Made by a program: the position numbers and the translations under genes. Positions 49,587 to 58,287 of a stretch of 64,000 bases of DNA are shown here, one piece after another (positions within the stretch are counted from its first letter, which is position 1; the number at the start of each line of letters is the position of its first letter). The DNA comes from Streptomyces sp. SA15 (GTDB taxonomy: Bacteria > Actinomycetota > Actinomycetes > Streptomycetales > Streptomycetaceae). The stretch spans positions 124,001-188,000 of the forward strand of contig NZ_NTGE01000197.1 in assembly GCF_002291145.1 (NCBI RefSeq), in the 5' to 3' direction. A model generated the notes under the pieces. That model ran no database searches. It had not been told where the DNA came from and was given only the letters and a program-made list of their open reading frames with translations.

Positions 49587-50309
49587 ATGACCCTCACCAC
49601 CGACCAAGCCCACCGACGGGTCTCCGGCACCGACTGGACCGCGCTGGCTTCGGAGTTGGACGTGCACGGGTGCGCGCCGACCGAGCGGCTGCTGACGCCC
49701 GCCGAGTGCCGTGATCTGGTGGCGCTGTACGAAGAACCGGAGCTGTTCCGGACCACCGTCGACATGGCGCGGCACCGCTTCGGGTCCGGGGAGTACCGCT
49801 ACTTCACGCACGACCTGCCCACCGCCGTCGCCGCCCTGCGCGAGGCCCTCTACCCGCGGCTGCTGCCGATCGCCCGGGAGTGGGCGGCCCGGCTCGGCCG
49901 GCCGGCGCCGTGGCCGGACTCGCTGGAGGAGTGGCTGGAGCGCTGCCACACGGCCGGGCAGGACCGGTCGGCGCAGATCCTGCTGCGCTACGGGGAGGGC
50001 GACTGGAACGCCCTGCACCGTGACGTGTTCGGAGACATGCTCTTCCCGCTCCAGGTGGTCGTCGGTCTCGACGTGCACGGCACGGACTACACGGGCGGCG
50101 AGTTCCTGATGGTGGAGCAGCGGCCCAGGGCCCAGTCGCGGGGCATCGCGAGCGTGCTCCGGCAGGGCCACGGCCTGGTCTTCACGACGCGGGAGCGGCC
50201 GGTGCGCACGCGGCGCGGTTGGTCGGCCGGACCGATGCGGCACGGGGTGAGCACGGTCCGCTCGGGCCATCGGCACACCCTCGGGATCGTCTTCCACGAC
50301 GCGTCCTGA
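49587..50309 (+). CDS. 2OG-Fe(II) oxygenase family protein
   Basis: The 240-residue protein has the double-stranded beta-helix iron motif: His-x-Asp in 'ALHRDVFGDMLFPLQVVVGL', 'GGEFLMVEQRPR', the distal His in 'MRHGVSTVRSGHRHTLGIVF' and the following Arg as 2-oxoglutarate contact. It fits the prokaryotic 2OG oxygenases of the DUF2086/AlkB-like type, which may hydroxylate proteins or nucleic acids. ATG 49587 is chosen over ATG 49497 because the latter adds only a low-complexity start. The substrate is unknown. Confidence 0.85.
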   Translation: MTLTTDQAHRRVSGTDWTALASELDVHGCAPTERLLTPAECRDLVALYEEPELFRTTVDMARHRFGSGEYRYFTHDLPTAVAALREALYPRLLPIAREWAARLGRPAPWPDSLEEWLERCHTAGQDRSAQILLRYGEGDWNALHRDVFGDMLFPLQVVVGLDVHGTDYTGGEFLMVEQRPRAQSRGIASVLRQGHGLVFTTRERPVRTRRGWSAGPMRHGVSTVRSGHRHTLGIVFHDAS

Positions 50310-50748
50310 GCCTCGGGCGAGGGGCCTGCGCAGGAGCCGGTCAGCGGGGCGGGTGCGGCCGGCTGCAAGGCGGAGCAGGCTGTGACATCAGCCGCTGCCG
50401 CGGCAGGCGACGCAAGGGGGGTCCCCCGCGCGAGGTTGTTCGAGCGCGTGATCCGCCGGGCAGGCCTCAGGCCACGGGCGGCCGCACCCAGGGCGCGAGG
50501 CGCTCCCCGGCGTTCAGATGTGCGCGCCGGTACCGGAAAGACGGTGCCCGGGACGATGTCGAGCTGTCCGGCGGCGATCAGGCAGGAGGCGCGGGCCGGG
50601 CCGCCCGCGTCCGCTTCGAAGGCCAGGACCGCCCTTCCTCGTCTTCCGCAAGACCTCACTGAGACGTGGGTCACATTCTCCCGTCCCGTGTCACATTCGG
50701 GCCCCCACCGGCCCTCGCAGTAGTGAGCGCCACTGGGGAGGGCCATCC
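50310..50748. promoter_or_regulatory. 439-nt spacer with ECF41-type promoter-like element
   Basis: Between the oxygenase and the deleted sigma-factor gene I see no believable gene, although a weak minus-strand frame exists. TCACATTC occurs at 50671-50678 and 50691-50698. The second is part of TGTCACA (50689-50695), the -35 element recognised by ECF41-type sigma factors, with CCTC 17 nt later where CGTC is expected. It could be the former autoregulated promoter of the next gene. Confidence 0.4.
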
Positions 50749-51267
50749 ATGTCCGAGAGCACCACGAGCACCGTTTCCGACACCGACGACCCGCTGGGCG
50801 AGGCGACCGGTGTCTTCGTCGAGCACCGTGAGCTGTTCGGCCTTGTCTACAACATGCTGGGCAGTGTCGCCGACACCGAGGACGTGCTCCAGGAGACCTG
50901 GCTGTCGTGGACGGGGCGGGCCGGCCGCTCTCCCCTCGACGGCATCGCCAACCCCCGCGCGTATCTCGTGCGTGTCGCCGTCAATCACGCGCTGGCGCGG
51001 CGAGCCGCTGGGCTGCGCCCGGTGCACGGCCGCGACAAGGCCGTCCGCCTCATCAGCGGATACGCGTCCCGGGGCCGTCGCGCCCGGCGGCAGCTGGACC
51101 TGCGCTACCGGCGCGTCAACGGCGACGACGCGGCGGTGCTGTTCGAGGGGGACTCGCCGTACGCGGTGATGGTCATGGACCTCACCCCCGAGGGCGATCA
51201 GGTCTCGGGCGTCTACATCGTGTCCAACCCCGACAAGCTCACGCACGTGCACCGGGAGGAGCAGTGA
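50749..51267 (+). pseudogene. ECF41-type (SigJ-like) sigma factor with an internal in-frame deletion
   Basis: The 172-residue frame joins the N-terminal region-2 part ('VFVEHRELFGLVYNMLGSVA', 'DTEDVLQETWLSW', 'NPRAYLVRVAVNHALARR') straight to the SnoaL-like C-terminal domain of ECF41 factors ('RPVHGRDKAVRLISGYASRG', 'YRRVNGDDAAVLFEGDSPYA', 'GVYIVSNPDKLTHV'). Normal members are about 290-320 residues; the DNA-binding region 4 and the linker are missing. The reading frame is intact and a start (ATG 50749) with GGGGAGGG upstream is present, so a shortened protein may still be made, but not as a working sigma factor. Its stop overlaps the next gene (GTGA). Confidence 0.85.
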
Positions 51268-52769
51268 CGACCAAGGGCGAGCGGGTCGCCGACTGGTTCG
51301 ACGGACGGCTCGGCATCCACACACTCGGCAAGCGGTACCTGCGCAAGGTCTTTCCCGACCACTGGTCCTTCCTGCTCGGCGAGATCTGCCTGTACAGCTT
51401 CGTCGTACTGATCCTCACGGGCGTGTGGCTGACGCTCTTCTTCCATCCGTCGATGAACGAGGTGACGTACCACGGCAGTTACACCCCGCTCAACGGCGTC
51501 CGCATGTCCGAGGCGTACGCCTCCACGCTGGACATCAGCTTCGACGTGCGCGGCGGGCTGCTGATCCGGCAGTTGCATCACTGGGCGGCGTTGGTCTTCG
51601 TCGCCGGGATGCTCACGCACATGATGCGGCACTTCTTCACGGGGTCGTTCCGCAAGCCCCGTGAGATCAACTGGCTGTTCGGCTGGAGTCTGCTGTTTCT
51701 CGGCCTGTTCGAGGGCCTGTTCGGCTACTCGCTGCCGGACGACCTGCTGTCGGGGACGGGCCTGAGGTTCGTCGACGGCGCCCTGCTGTCGGTGCCGATC
51801 GTCGGGACGTATCTGTCGATGTTCCTGCTGGGCGGGGAGTTTCCGGGCGACGACATCGTGCCCCGCCTCTACTCGCTGCACATCCTGGTGATCCCCGGCA
51901 TCATGGCCGCGCTGATAGTGGCCCATATCCTGCTGGTCGTCTACCACAAGCACACGCAGTTCGCCGGCCCCGGGCGGACCGAACGCAACGTCGTCGGCGC
52001 GCCGTTCATGCCGGTGTACATGGCGAAGGCGGGCGGCTTCTTCTTCCTCGTCTTCGGGGTGCTCACCCTGATCTCGGCCGTGGCGACGATCAACCCGGTC
52101 TGGAGTTACGGCCCCTTCCGCGCCGACCAGGTCTCCACGGGCGCCCAGCCCGACTGGTACCTGGGCTTCGCGGAGGGACTGGTCCGGATCATGCCGGGCT
52201 GGGAGATCACCCTGTGGGGCCACACGCTGGTCCTCGGCGTGCTGATCCCGATCGTCGTCTTCCCGCTCCTGCTGGTGTTCATCGGCGTGTACCCGTTCCT
52301 GGAGGCCAGGATCACGGGCGACAAACGCGAGCACCATCTGCTGGACCGCCCGCGCAACCGGCCGGTGCGTACGGCGATCGGCGCGGCCTGGATCAGCCTC
52401 TACCTGATTCTGCTGGCGGGCGGCGGGAACGACATCGTGGCGACCCGCCTGCACCTGTCGATCAACACGGTGACGTGGGCGGTCCGTATCGGGATGTCCG
52501 TGGTCCCGGCGGTCGTCTTCGTCGTCACCCGCCGCATCTGTCTCGGACTTCAGCTTCGGGACAGGGAACTGGTGGTGCACGGTCGTGAGACCGGCGTGAT
52601 CAAGCGGCTGCCGCACGGTGAGTACGTCGAGGTGCACCAGCCGCTCGATCAGGCCCGGCTCCACACCCTGACCGCCCATGAGCGGCCGGGTGAGTTCGTG
52701 GAGCGTGAGCGCGTCAGCCTTGATCCGCCACGAAGGACGCCATCCGGGTCAGGGCCGAGTTCCAGTTGA
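51264..52769 (+). CDS. qcrB: Orphan cytochrome b subunit of a bc1-type complex (copy 2)
   Basis: The 501-residue protein is a second QcrB: 'FPDHWSFLLGEICLYS', the haem His residues in 'FDVRGGLLIRQLHHWAALVFV' and 'LHILVIPGIMAALIVAHILL', and 'VSTGAQPDWYLGFAEGLVRI'. It is clearly related to the copy at 24176-25678 but differs at many positions. GTG 51264 overlaps the stop of the deleted sigma-factor gene, so translation is coupled to that relic. There are no qcrA, qcrC or oxidase genes nearby. Its 3' end overlaps the convergent cellulase gene by 56 nt. Confidence 0.94.
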   Translation: MTTKGERVADWFDGRLGIHTLGKRYLRKVFPDHWSFLLGEICLYSFVVLILTGVWLTLFFHPSMNEVTYHGSYTPLNGVRMSEAYASTLDISFDVRGGLLIRQLHHWAALVFVAGMLTHMMRHFFTGSFRKPREINWLFGWSLLFLGLFEGLFGYSLPDDLLSGTGLRFVDGALLSVPIVGTYLSMFLLGGEFPGDDIVPRLYSLHILVIPGIMAALIVAHILLVVYHKHTQFAGPGRTERNVVGAPFMPVYMAKAGGFFFLVFGVLTLISAVATINPVWSYGPFRADQVSTGAQPDWYLGFAEGLVRIMPGWEITLWGHTLVLGVLIPIVVFPLLLVFIGVYPFLEARITGDKREHHLLDRPRNRPVRTAIGAAWISLYLILLAGGGNDIVATRLHLSINTVTWAVRIGMSVVPAVVFVVTRRICLGLQLRDRELVVHGRETGVIKRLPHGEYVEVHQPLDQARLHTLTAHERPGEFVERERVSLDPPRRTPSGSGPSSS

Positions 52770-54957
52770 TGGTGTGCTCGTTGGTCGACCAGGACTGGAT
52801 GTCGTCGATGAAGCAGAACTGGCCGACGCAGCCCTGGAGTTTGCTCTGTGCGTAGGGGTCCTGGATGCTCGAGTTAGGCCCGCCGGCGAGGGTGCCGTCG
52901 GGCGGGTTCGGCAGCTTCGGGTCGAGCTGGCGGGCGTACCAACGGCTGTGCTGGTTGTGGGCGTTGACCTCGCCGTAGCCGGTGACGTACGAGATGTTCA
53001 GCGCGTTGCGGCCGAACATGTAGTCCATGCTCTGCAGGGCTCCGTCACGGTACTTCGAGCCGCCCGTGATGTCGTAGGCGGTGGCGATGACGACCGCGTT
53101 GTGCAGGATCTGGTGGTTGGAGCCCCAGTCGTAGAGGTTGTCGGCGGGGGCGTACGGCATGCCGTACGGCTGTGCCTGGAGCGTGGCCAGGTAGCGGTCG
53201 GCGCCCTTGACTACGGACTGGCGGACCTTGTCCCGGCCAGGCAGCTTGCTCGGCACGGTCGCCAGGTCCAACCGGGCCGCGGCCGCCGTCCGGGCCCAGT
53301 CGTAGCCGAGGGGGCCGAAGATGTCGGCGGTGTGGACGGGTGAGGCGAGGACGTGGTCGGCGAACTGCTTCTCCCCCGTGGTGAGGTACAGCTCGGCCGC
53401 CGCCCAGTAGAACTCGTCGGTCGCGTCGGAGTCGGAGTAGGCGCCGCCGCCGATGCCGTCGTTCGGGTCGGCGTACATCTCAGGGTGGGCGAGTGCCGCC
53501 GTCCACGCCTTGCGGGCAGAGGCGAGAGCCTTGGCCGCGAACGCCTTGTCGTAGGGCTTGTACAGGCGGGCCGCCTGCGCCGCCGTCGCCGCCAGGTTCA
53601 GCGTGGCCTGGGTGCTCGGCGGGTGCAGCTCGCGCTTTTGCGGGTCTTCGCTCGGCAGCAGCGGCAGGCCCGTCCACTGCTCGTCGTGCATCTTGTGGTG
53701 GGCCATGCCGGCCAGCGGTTGCCCGTCGGGCACCTGCATCTTCAGCAGGAAGTCCAGCTCCCAGCGGACCTCGTCGAGGATGTCCGGCACCTTGTTGCCG
53801 CTCTCCGGGATGGCGAGCGTGCCGTCGCCCAGCTTGGACGGCTGTCCGGTGCGGGCCGTCAGGGAGCGTTCGTAGGTGCTCAGCAGCTCCCAGGTGGAGA
53901 TGCCGCCGTTGACGACGTACTTGCCGTGGTCGCCGGCGTCGTACCAGCCGCCGGTGACGTCGAGTGTGTAGTCGCAGACGCCGGGCTGACACGGCACGTC
54001 GGAGTCGCCTTGGTTCGGCGCCACGTCGACGTGGCCGGCGGGGCGGCCGTAGCCCGGGCGCAGGTCGTCGCGGATCGCGATGCCGCTGCGCTGCGTGTAG
54101 TAGTACTTCGCGGCATCCAGGCGCAGCTTGTCGTAGGCGCTCGTGCCGATGTCGAAGGGGCGGCTGGTCTCGCCGTCCACGACCAGGGTGAGGCCGGTGC
54201 CCTGCTTCTTGTAGGCGCCGAAGTCGATCGAGTGGACGTTCTGCGCGGAGGAGGCGTCGGTGCCGCGGGGCACGGTCCAGCCCTGGGCGACCACCGCGCC
54301 GCCGGAGTTCTTCAGCTGCCAGGGCAGTTTCGCGGTCGCGTCGGTGACCAGCGTGGCGTTCTTCGGGCCGGCCGGCAGATAGGCGACCTGGTTGACGCGC
54401 ACCCGGGGTCCGGTGTCGGGCTCGTACACCTCGGGCGGCACCCCGCCGAGCAGGGACACGTCGTCCATGCAGAAGCGGAACGGGTCGGCGCTGCCGCCGA
54501 GTTGGAAGCCGACCTGGGCCTGCGTGGTGTCGACGGGTGAGGTGAACGTGTAGGCGTACGAGTTCCCGGAGACGCTCAGCTGCGGAGTGACCTCGAAGTA
54601 GGTGTCGTAGGGGGCCACCGACAGACCCACGATCGCCCGGACGACGTGCCCGTCGGGCGAACCGTTCGCGGTGAAGGCGAACTTGTACGACTCGCCCTTC
54701 ACCAGGGTGATGTCGTTCTGGCCGACGGCGGCGTCCCAGCGGTTGGCGGTGCCGCCCGGCACGTCCGCGCAGAGCTGTCCGTCGGACAGGCCCGCGGTGA
54801 CGTTGCTGGTCGTCCACCAGGGGGCGGTGGTGGTGTCGAAGGTGCCGTTCTTGACCTGTTCGACCTCCTCGGCGGCGGCCCCGGGGGCGGGAAGGCCCAC
54901 GAGTGCCGCCGCTAAGAGGGCCGTCAGGGACAGCAAGGTGGTTCTGCGTCGTTTCAC
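52714..54957 (-). CDS. Secreted glycoside hydrolase family 9 cellulase
   Basis: From GTG 54957 (GAGGAG, 8 nt spacing) this gives 747 residues: signal peptide (cut near 'APGAAAEE'), an N-terminal CBM4/9-like domain (about 30-180, 'VKNGTFDTTTAPWW'), an Ig-like CelD_N domain (about 190-285, 'VRVNQVAYLPAGPKNATLV') and the GH9 (alpha/alpha)6 barrel. The catalytic Asp pair is in 'GGWYDAGDHGKYVVNGG' (about residue 337) and the acid Glu in 'SWSTNEHTINWNS' (about 730). It is an endo- or processive cellulase. Codon 15, within the signal peptide, is TTA (54915-54913). A perfect CebR-type box lies 40-53 nt upstream. Confidence 0.96.
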   Translation of the reverse strand: MKRRRTTLLSLTALLAAALVGLPAPGAAAEEVEQVKNGTFDTTTAPWWTTSNVTAGLSDGQLCADVPGGTANRWDAAVGQNDITLVKGESYKFAFTANGSPDGHVVRAIVGLSVAPYDTYFEVTPQLSVSGNSYAYTFTSPVDTTQAQVGFQLGGSADPFRFCMDDVSLLGGVPPEVYEPDTGPRVRVNQVAYLPAGPKNATLVTDATAKLPWQLKNSGGAVVAQGWTVPRGTDASSAQNVHSIDFGAYKKQGTGLTLVVDGETSRPFDIGTSAYDKLRLDAAKYYYTQRSGIAIRDDLRPGYGRPAGHVDVAPNQGDSDVPCQPGVCDYTLDVTGGWYDAGDHGKYVVNGGISTWELLSTYERSLTARTGQPSKLGDGTLAIPESGNKVPDILDEVRWELDFLLKMQVPDGQPLAGMAHHKMHDEQWTGLPLLPSEDPQKRELHPPSTQATLNLAATAAQAARLYKPYDKAFAAKALASARKAWTAALAHPEMYADPNDGIGGGAYSDSDATDEFYWAAAELYLTTGEKQFADHVLASPVHTADIFGPLGYDWARTAAAARLDLATVPSKLPGRDKVRQSVVKGADRYLATLQAQPYGMPYAPADNLYDWGSNHQILHNAVVIATAYDITGGSKYRDGALQSMDYMFGRNALNISYVTGYGEVNAHNQHSRWYARQLDPKLPNPPDGTLAGGPNSSIQDPYAQSKLQGCVGQFCFIDDIQSWSTNEHTINWNSALTRMASFVADQG

Positions 54958-54996
54958 GTCTGGGCTCCTCGGGAGAGGTGCGGGTGACGCTCGGGA

Positions 54997-55010
54997 TGGG
55001 AGCGCTCCCA
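54997..55010. promoter_or_regulatory. CebR operator
   Basis: TGGGAGCGCTCCCA is identical to the known 14-bp CebR palindrome of Streptomyces, where CebR represses cellulose-use genes until cello-oligosaccharides bind it. It lies 40 nt upstream of the GH9 start codon, a normal operator distance. Confidence 0.95.
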
Positions 55011-55114
55011 GATGCGGACGCAGGCCATGCTTGTTCGAGGTATGACACTCCGTCAACGGTCCGGACGGGACTGGTTCCCGTCCGGACCGCACGAGGGTCG
55101 CCTCAGCGGGCCGC

Positions 55115-58100
55115 TCAGCCGGCCGGAACCTCCAGCTTGCTGATGCGGATCGCGCCCTGGACCTCGCCCGGTTGGCGGCTGGTCAGGGTGAGCCGCAGTC
55201 GGGAGCCGCGGACGGCGTCGAAGGTGATCATCGTCGGCTCGTCGGAGGCGGTGGCCCAGTCGACGGCCGCCCCCTTCACCGGCATGTACCGGCGGCCGTC
55301 CCACACCTCGGCCTCGACGGAGGCGGGCAGGCTGTGGGTCGCGCTCAGTGTGAAGGAGACCTCCACGCGGTCGAAGGTCCTGCTCCGTCCGAAGTCGACG
55401 GAGACCCAGTCCTCTGCCCGTGCGCCGTTGAAGGCGGGCAGCAGGGCGGTGGCGGCCTTGTTGAAGGCGTTGGACCAGCCGGTGGCCGGGTCGCCGTCGA
55501 GCATCGCGGCGGGCAGGGTGTCGGGGCGGCCGGAGTAACTGGCGTCCGCGTACGGGTGGTTCGGGGGCGCCGGGTGGTCGGGCTGGAACGCGGCCGCCTC
55601 AGTGGTCGCCGCCGACCGGGCGGGCACGGTCCGCACGGTCACGGTGTCCGACCGCAGGCCCTCCACGCGGGCGGCCACCTTCAGGGTGCCCGGCTTCGTA
55701 CCGGACCGTACGATCGCGAGCGCCTTGCCGTGGAAGGCGGTCCGGGTGCTCGCCTGGTAGCGCTCGGCGCTCTCCTCGCGGCCGTTGTCCAGGCCTGCAA
55801 GGGAGCCGCCCGTCACGTCGAAGGAGATCAGGTGCTCGGCGCCGGGCACCACCACACCGCGGGCGTCGACGATGTCCGCGGTGACGAAGACCAGCGAACG
55901 GCCGTCGGCGGCCAGGGACTTGCGGTCGGCGGTGAGGCGTACGGCGTGCGGCGCCCCGGCCGTGCGCAGGACGTCGGCGGCGACCACCTTGCCGTCGCTG
56001 AGCGCGACCGCCTTCAACTCACCGGACTTGTACGGCACTTTCCAGGTGAGGTGCAGCTTGCCCGCGCTGCCGTTCGGGCTGGTGTAACTGCCCGGGTAGG
56101 GGCCGTCGGTGAAGGTCTTGTCGTCGCCCGTGGCCTCGGTGGTCTCCAGGTACTCCCGGCCGTCGGTGGTCTTCTTCGTGTCGAACCGCCGGGTGCCGAG
56201 GGACTTGCCGTTGAGGAACAGCTCGACGGTGTCGACGTTGGAGTACGCCCACACCTCGACCGTGTCACCCTCCTCGTGATTCCAGGTCATCGGCAGCAGA
56301 TGGACCATGGGCTCACTGACCCACTGGCTCTGGAACAGGTAGTACATGTCCTTCGGGAAGCCGGCCGTGTCGACGGCGCCGAAGAAGGAGGCCTTCACCG
56401 GGAAGACGTCGTAAGGCGTGGGCTCGCCGATGTAGTCGATGCCCGACCACAGGAACTGCCCGGTGAACCACTTCCGGTCCCGGTCCTTCTTGTGGCCGTA
56501 CTCGCCGCTCATGGTCCAGGAGGCGAGGTTGTTGTCGTACGACGAGGTCGCCCGCTTGCCCGGCGTGTAGTTCTCGCCGGTGTTGAGGCGCTCCGGCTCC
56601 TGGTAGGTGCCGCGGGTCGACGTCTCGGAGGACGACTCCGACTCGAAGAGGAACAGGTTCGGGTAGCGGGCGTGCAGGGCGTCCACCGACTTGGCGGTGT
56701 TGTAGTTGAGCCCTAGGCCGTCGAGCTTGGCGAGGATCAGGTCTCCCGGGGAGCCCACGGCGGGCAGGCTGCGGTGCCGGTGGGAGCCGATCACGATCGG
56801 ACGGGTGTCGTCGGACGCCTTGACGGCTGCGATGAGCCGGTCCGCCATGGCGAGGCCGGCGGTGGAGGTGAACTCGGAGACCTCGTTGCCGATCGACCAC
56901 ATGATGACGGCGGGCGAGTTACGGGCGGCCAGCACCATCTCGGTGACGTCCCTGTCGGCCCATTCGTCGAAGAACCGTCCGTAGTCGTACCGCGTCTTGG
57001 GGCTCTTCCAGCAGTCGAACGCCTCCACCATCATCACGATGCCCAGCTCCTCGCAGACCTCGATCATCTCCGGCGAGGGCGGGTTGTGGGAGGTGCGGAA
57101 GGCGTTGACGCCCATCGACTTCATGATGGTCATCTGTCTACGGATCGCGTCGATGCTGACGGCCGCGCCGAGCGCGCCGAGGTCGTGGTGCAGGTCGACG
57201 CCCCTGAGCTTGGCGTAGGTGCCGTTGAGGTGGAAGCCCTCGTTCGGGTCGAGGCGGAAGGTGCGGATGCCAAAGGGGGTGCGGTAGGTGTCGACGGCCT
57301 TGCCGCCGACGCGCAGTTCGGTTTCCAGGGTGTAGCGGTGGGGCGATGCGAAGTCCCACAACTTCGGCTTGGCGACGGTGAGTTCGTGGGTCTCGGTGGC
57401 CTGGTCGGTCACGGAGACCGTGGTCGCCGTGCGCGCGACCGTGCGGCCGCCGGCGTCCTTGATCCGCGACCGGACCTCGACCTCGCGCGCGGTGCCGGTC
57501 TCGTTCACCACCGAGGTCCGCACCTCGACCAGCGCCCGGTCCTTGGTGATGTCCGGGGTGGTGACGTACGTACCCCAGCGCGCCACGTGCACCGGCTCGG
57601 TGACGACGAGGCGGGCCTCGCGGTAGATGCCGCTGCCCGAGTACCAGCGGCTGCTGGGCAGCCGGTTCTGCACCTTGACCGCGATCACGTTCTCGGTGGT
57701 GCCGTCCGTGTGCAGCAGGTCGGTGACGTCGAAGGCGAAGCCGGTGTAGCCGTAGGGATGCCGGCCGACCTCGGTGCCGTTGCAGTAGACGTACGAGTCC
57801 ATGTAGACGCCGTCGAACTCCACCGAGATCCGCTTGCCGGCGAGGGCGGGCGGCAGGGTGAAGCCGAGGCGGTACCAGCCGAGGCCACCGGGGAAGAAGC
57901 CGGTGCCGCTGGTGGTGCCGTGCTGTGTGGTGGGGGCCTGCTCAATGCTCCAGTCATGCGGAACCGCGACCGTGCGCCAGCCCGAGTCGTCGTATCCGGG
58001 AGCGGCGGCGTCGGCGTATTCGCCGGTCGGGTCGGTGATCCCACCCGGATTGACCAGCGCGAAGCGCCAGCCGTCACGCAGGCCGACCGTGCTGCGGCCG

Positions 58101-58219
58101 GACGCGCCCCCGGCGGCCCCGGCGGCGTCCGCGGCCCATGCCGCCGGGGCGCCCAGAAGCGCTCCGGCCGCCGGCGCGGCCGCGGAGGCGAGTAAAACCG
58201 ATCTGCGAGTGACCGACAT
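55115..58219 (-). CDS. Secreted glycoside hydrolase family 2 protein (beta-galactosidase-like)
   Basis: The 1034-residue protein starts with a Tat signal ('MSVTRRSVLLASAAAPAAGA'). A sugar-binding domain follows ('GWYRLGFTLPPALAGKRISV'), then an Ig-like domain and the GH2 TIM barrel with 'NGTYAKLRGVDLHHDLGALG', 'TSHNPPSPEMIEVCEELGI', the acid/base Glu in 'VIMWSIGNEVSEF' (about residue 447) and the likely nucleophile in 'NLFLFESESSSETS'. Later come Ig-like domains and a C-terminal F5/8-type (CBM32-like) module (about 890-1030). It cuts a beta-galactoside or related glycan outside the cell. Codon 9 is TTA (58195-58193). It is 22 nt beyond the end of the GH9 region's promoter side and transcribed towards it. 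Confidence 0.93.
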   Translation of the reverse strand: MSVTRRSVLLASAAAPAAGALLGAPAAWAADAAGAAGGASGRSTVGLRDGWRFALVNPGGITDPTGEYADAAAPGYDDSGWRTVAVPHDWSIEQAPTTQHGTTSGTGFFPGGLGWYRLGFTLPPALAGKRISVEFDGVYMDSYVYCNGTEVGRHPYGYTGFAFDVTDLLHTDGTTENVIAVKVQNRLPSSRWYSGSGIYREARLVVTEPVHVARWGTYVTTPDITKDRALVEVRTSVVNETGTAREVEVRSRIKDAGGRTVARTATTVSVTDQATETHELTVAKPKLWDFASPHRYTLETELRVGGKAVDTYRTPFGIRTFRLDPNEGFHLNGTYAKLRGVDLHHDLGALGAAVSIDAIRRQMTIMKSMGVNAFRTSHNPPSPEMIEVCEELGIVMMVEAFDCWKSPKTRYDYGRFFDEWADRDVTEMVLAARNSPAVIMWSIGNEVSEFTSTAGLAMADRLIAAVKASDDTRPIVIGSHRHRSLPAVGSPGDLILAKLDGLGLNYNTAKSVDALHARYPNLFLFESESSSETSTRGTYQEPERLNTGENYTPGKRATSSYDNNLASWTMSGEYGHKKDRDRKWFTGQFLWSGIDYIGEPTPYDVFPVKASFFGAVDTAGFPKDMYYLFQSQWVSEPMVHLLPMTWNHEEGDTVEVWAYSNVDTVELFLNGKSLGTRRFDTKKTTDGREYLETTEATGDDKTFTDGPYPGSYTSPNGSAGKLHLTWKVPYKSGELKAVALSDGKVVAADVLRTAGAPHAVRLTADRKSLAADGRSLVFVTADIVDARGVVVPGAEHLISFDVTGGSLAGLDNGREESAERYQASTRTAFHGKALAIVRSGTKPGTLKVAARVEGLRSDTVTVRTVPARSAATTEAAAFQPDHPAPPNHPYADASYSGRPDTLPAAMLDGDPATGWSNAFNKAATALLPAFNGARAEDWVSVDFGRSRTFDRVEVSFTLSATHSLPASVEAEVWDGRRYMPVKGAAVDWATASDEPTMITFDAVRGSRLRLTLTSRQPGEVQGAIRISKLEVPAG

Positions 58220-58270
58220 GGCGGCTCTCCCTCATCAGGGCCCAGAAGTACTCACAACTGATCGTGAACA

Positions 58271-58287
58271 AACAGATTCTTTCTGTT
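58271..58287. promoter_or_regulatory. Inverted repeat upstream of the GH2 gene
   Basis: AACAGA-TTCTT-TCTGTT (58271-58287) is a perfect 6-bp inverted repeat, 52 nt before the GH2 start, in an A/T-rich stretch. It differs from the CebR box, so a separate sugar regulator is likely for this gene. The divergent gene starts at 58461, so the site could serve both. Confidence 0.55.

Noticed and set aside
50087..50746. Minus-strand frame over the spacer before the deleted sigma gene
   Set aside because: It runs through the antisense of the oxygenase gene, has no motif and no ribosome site at its start.
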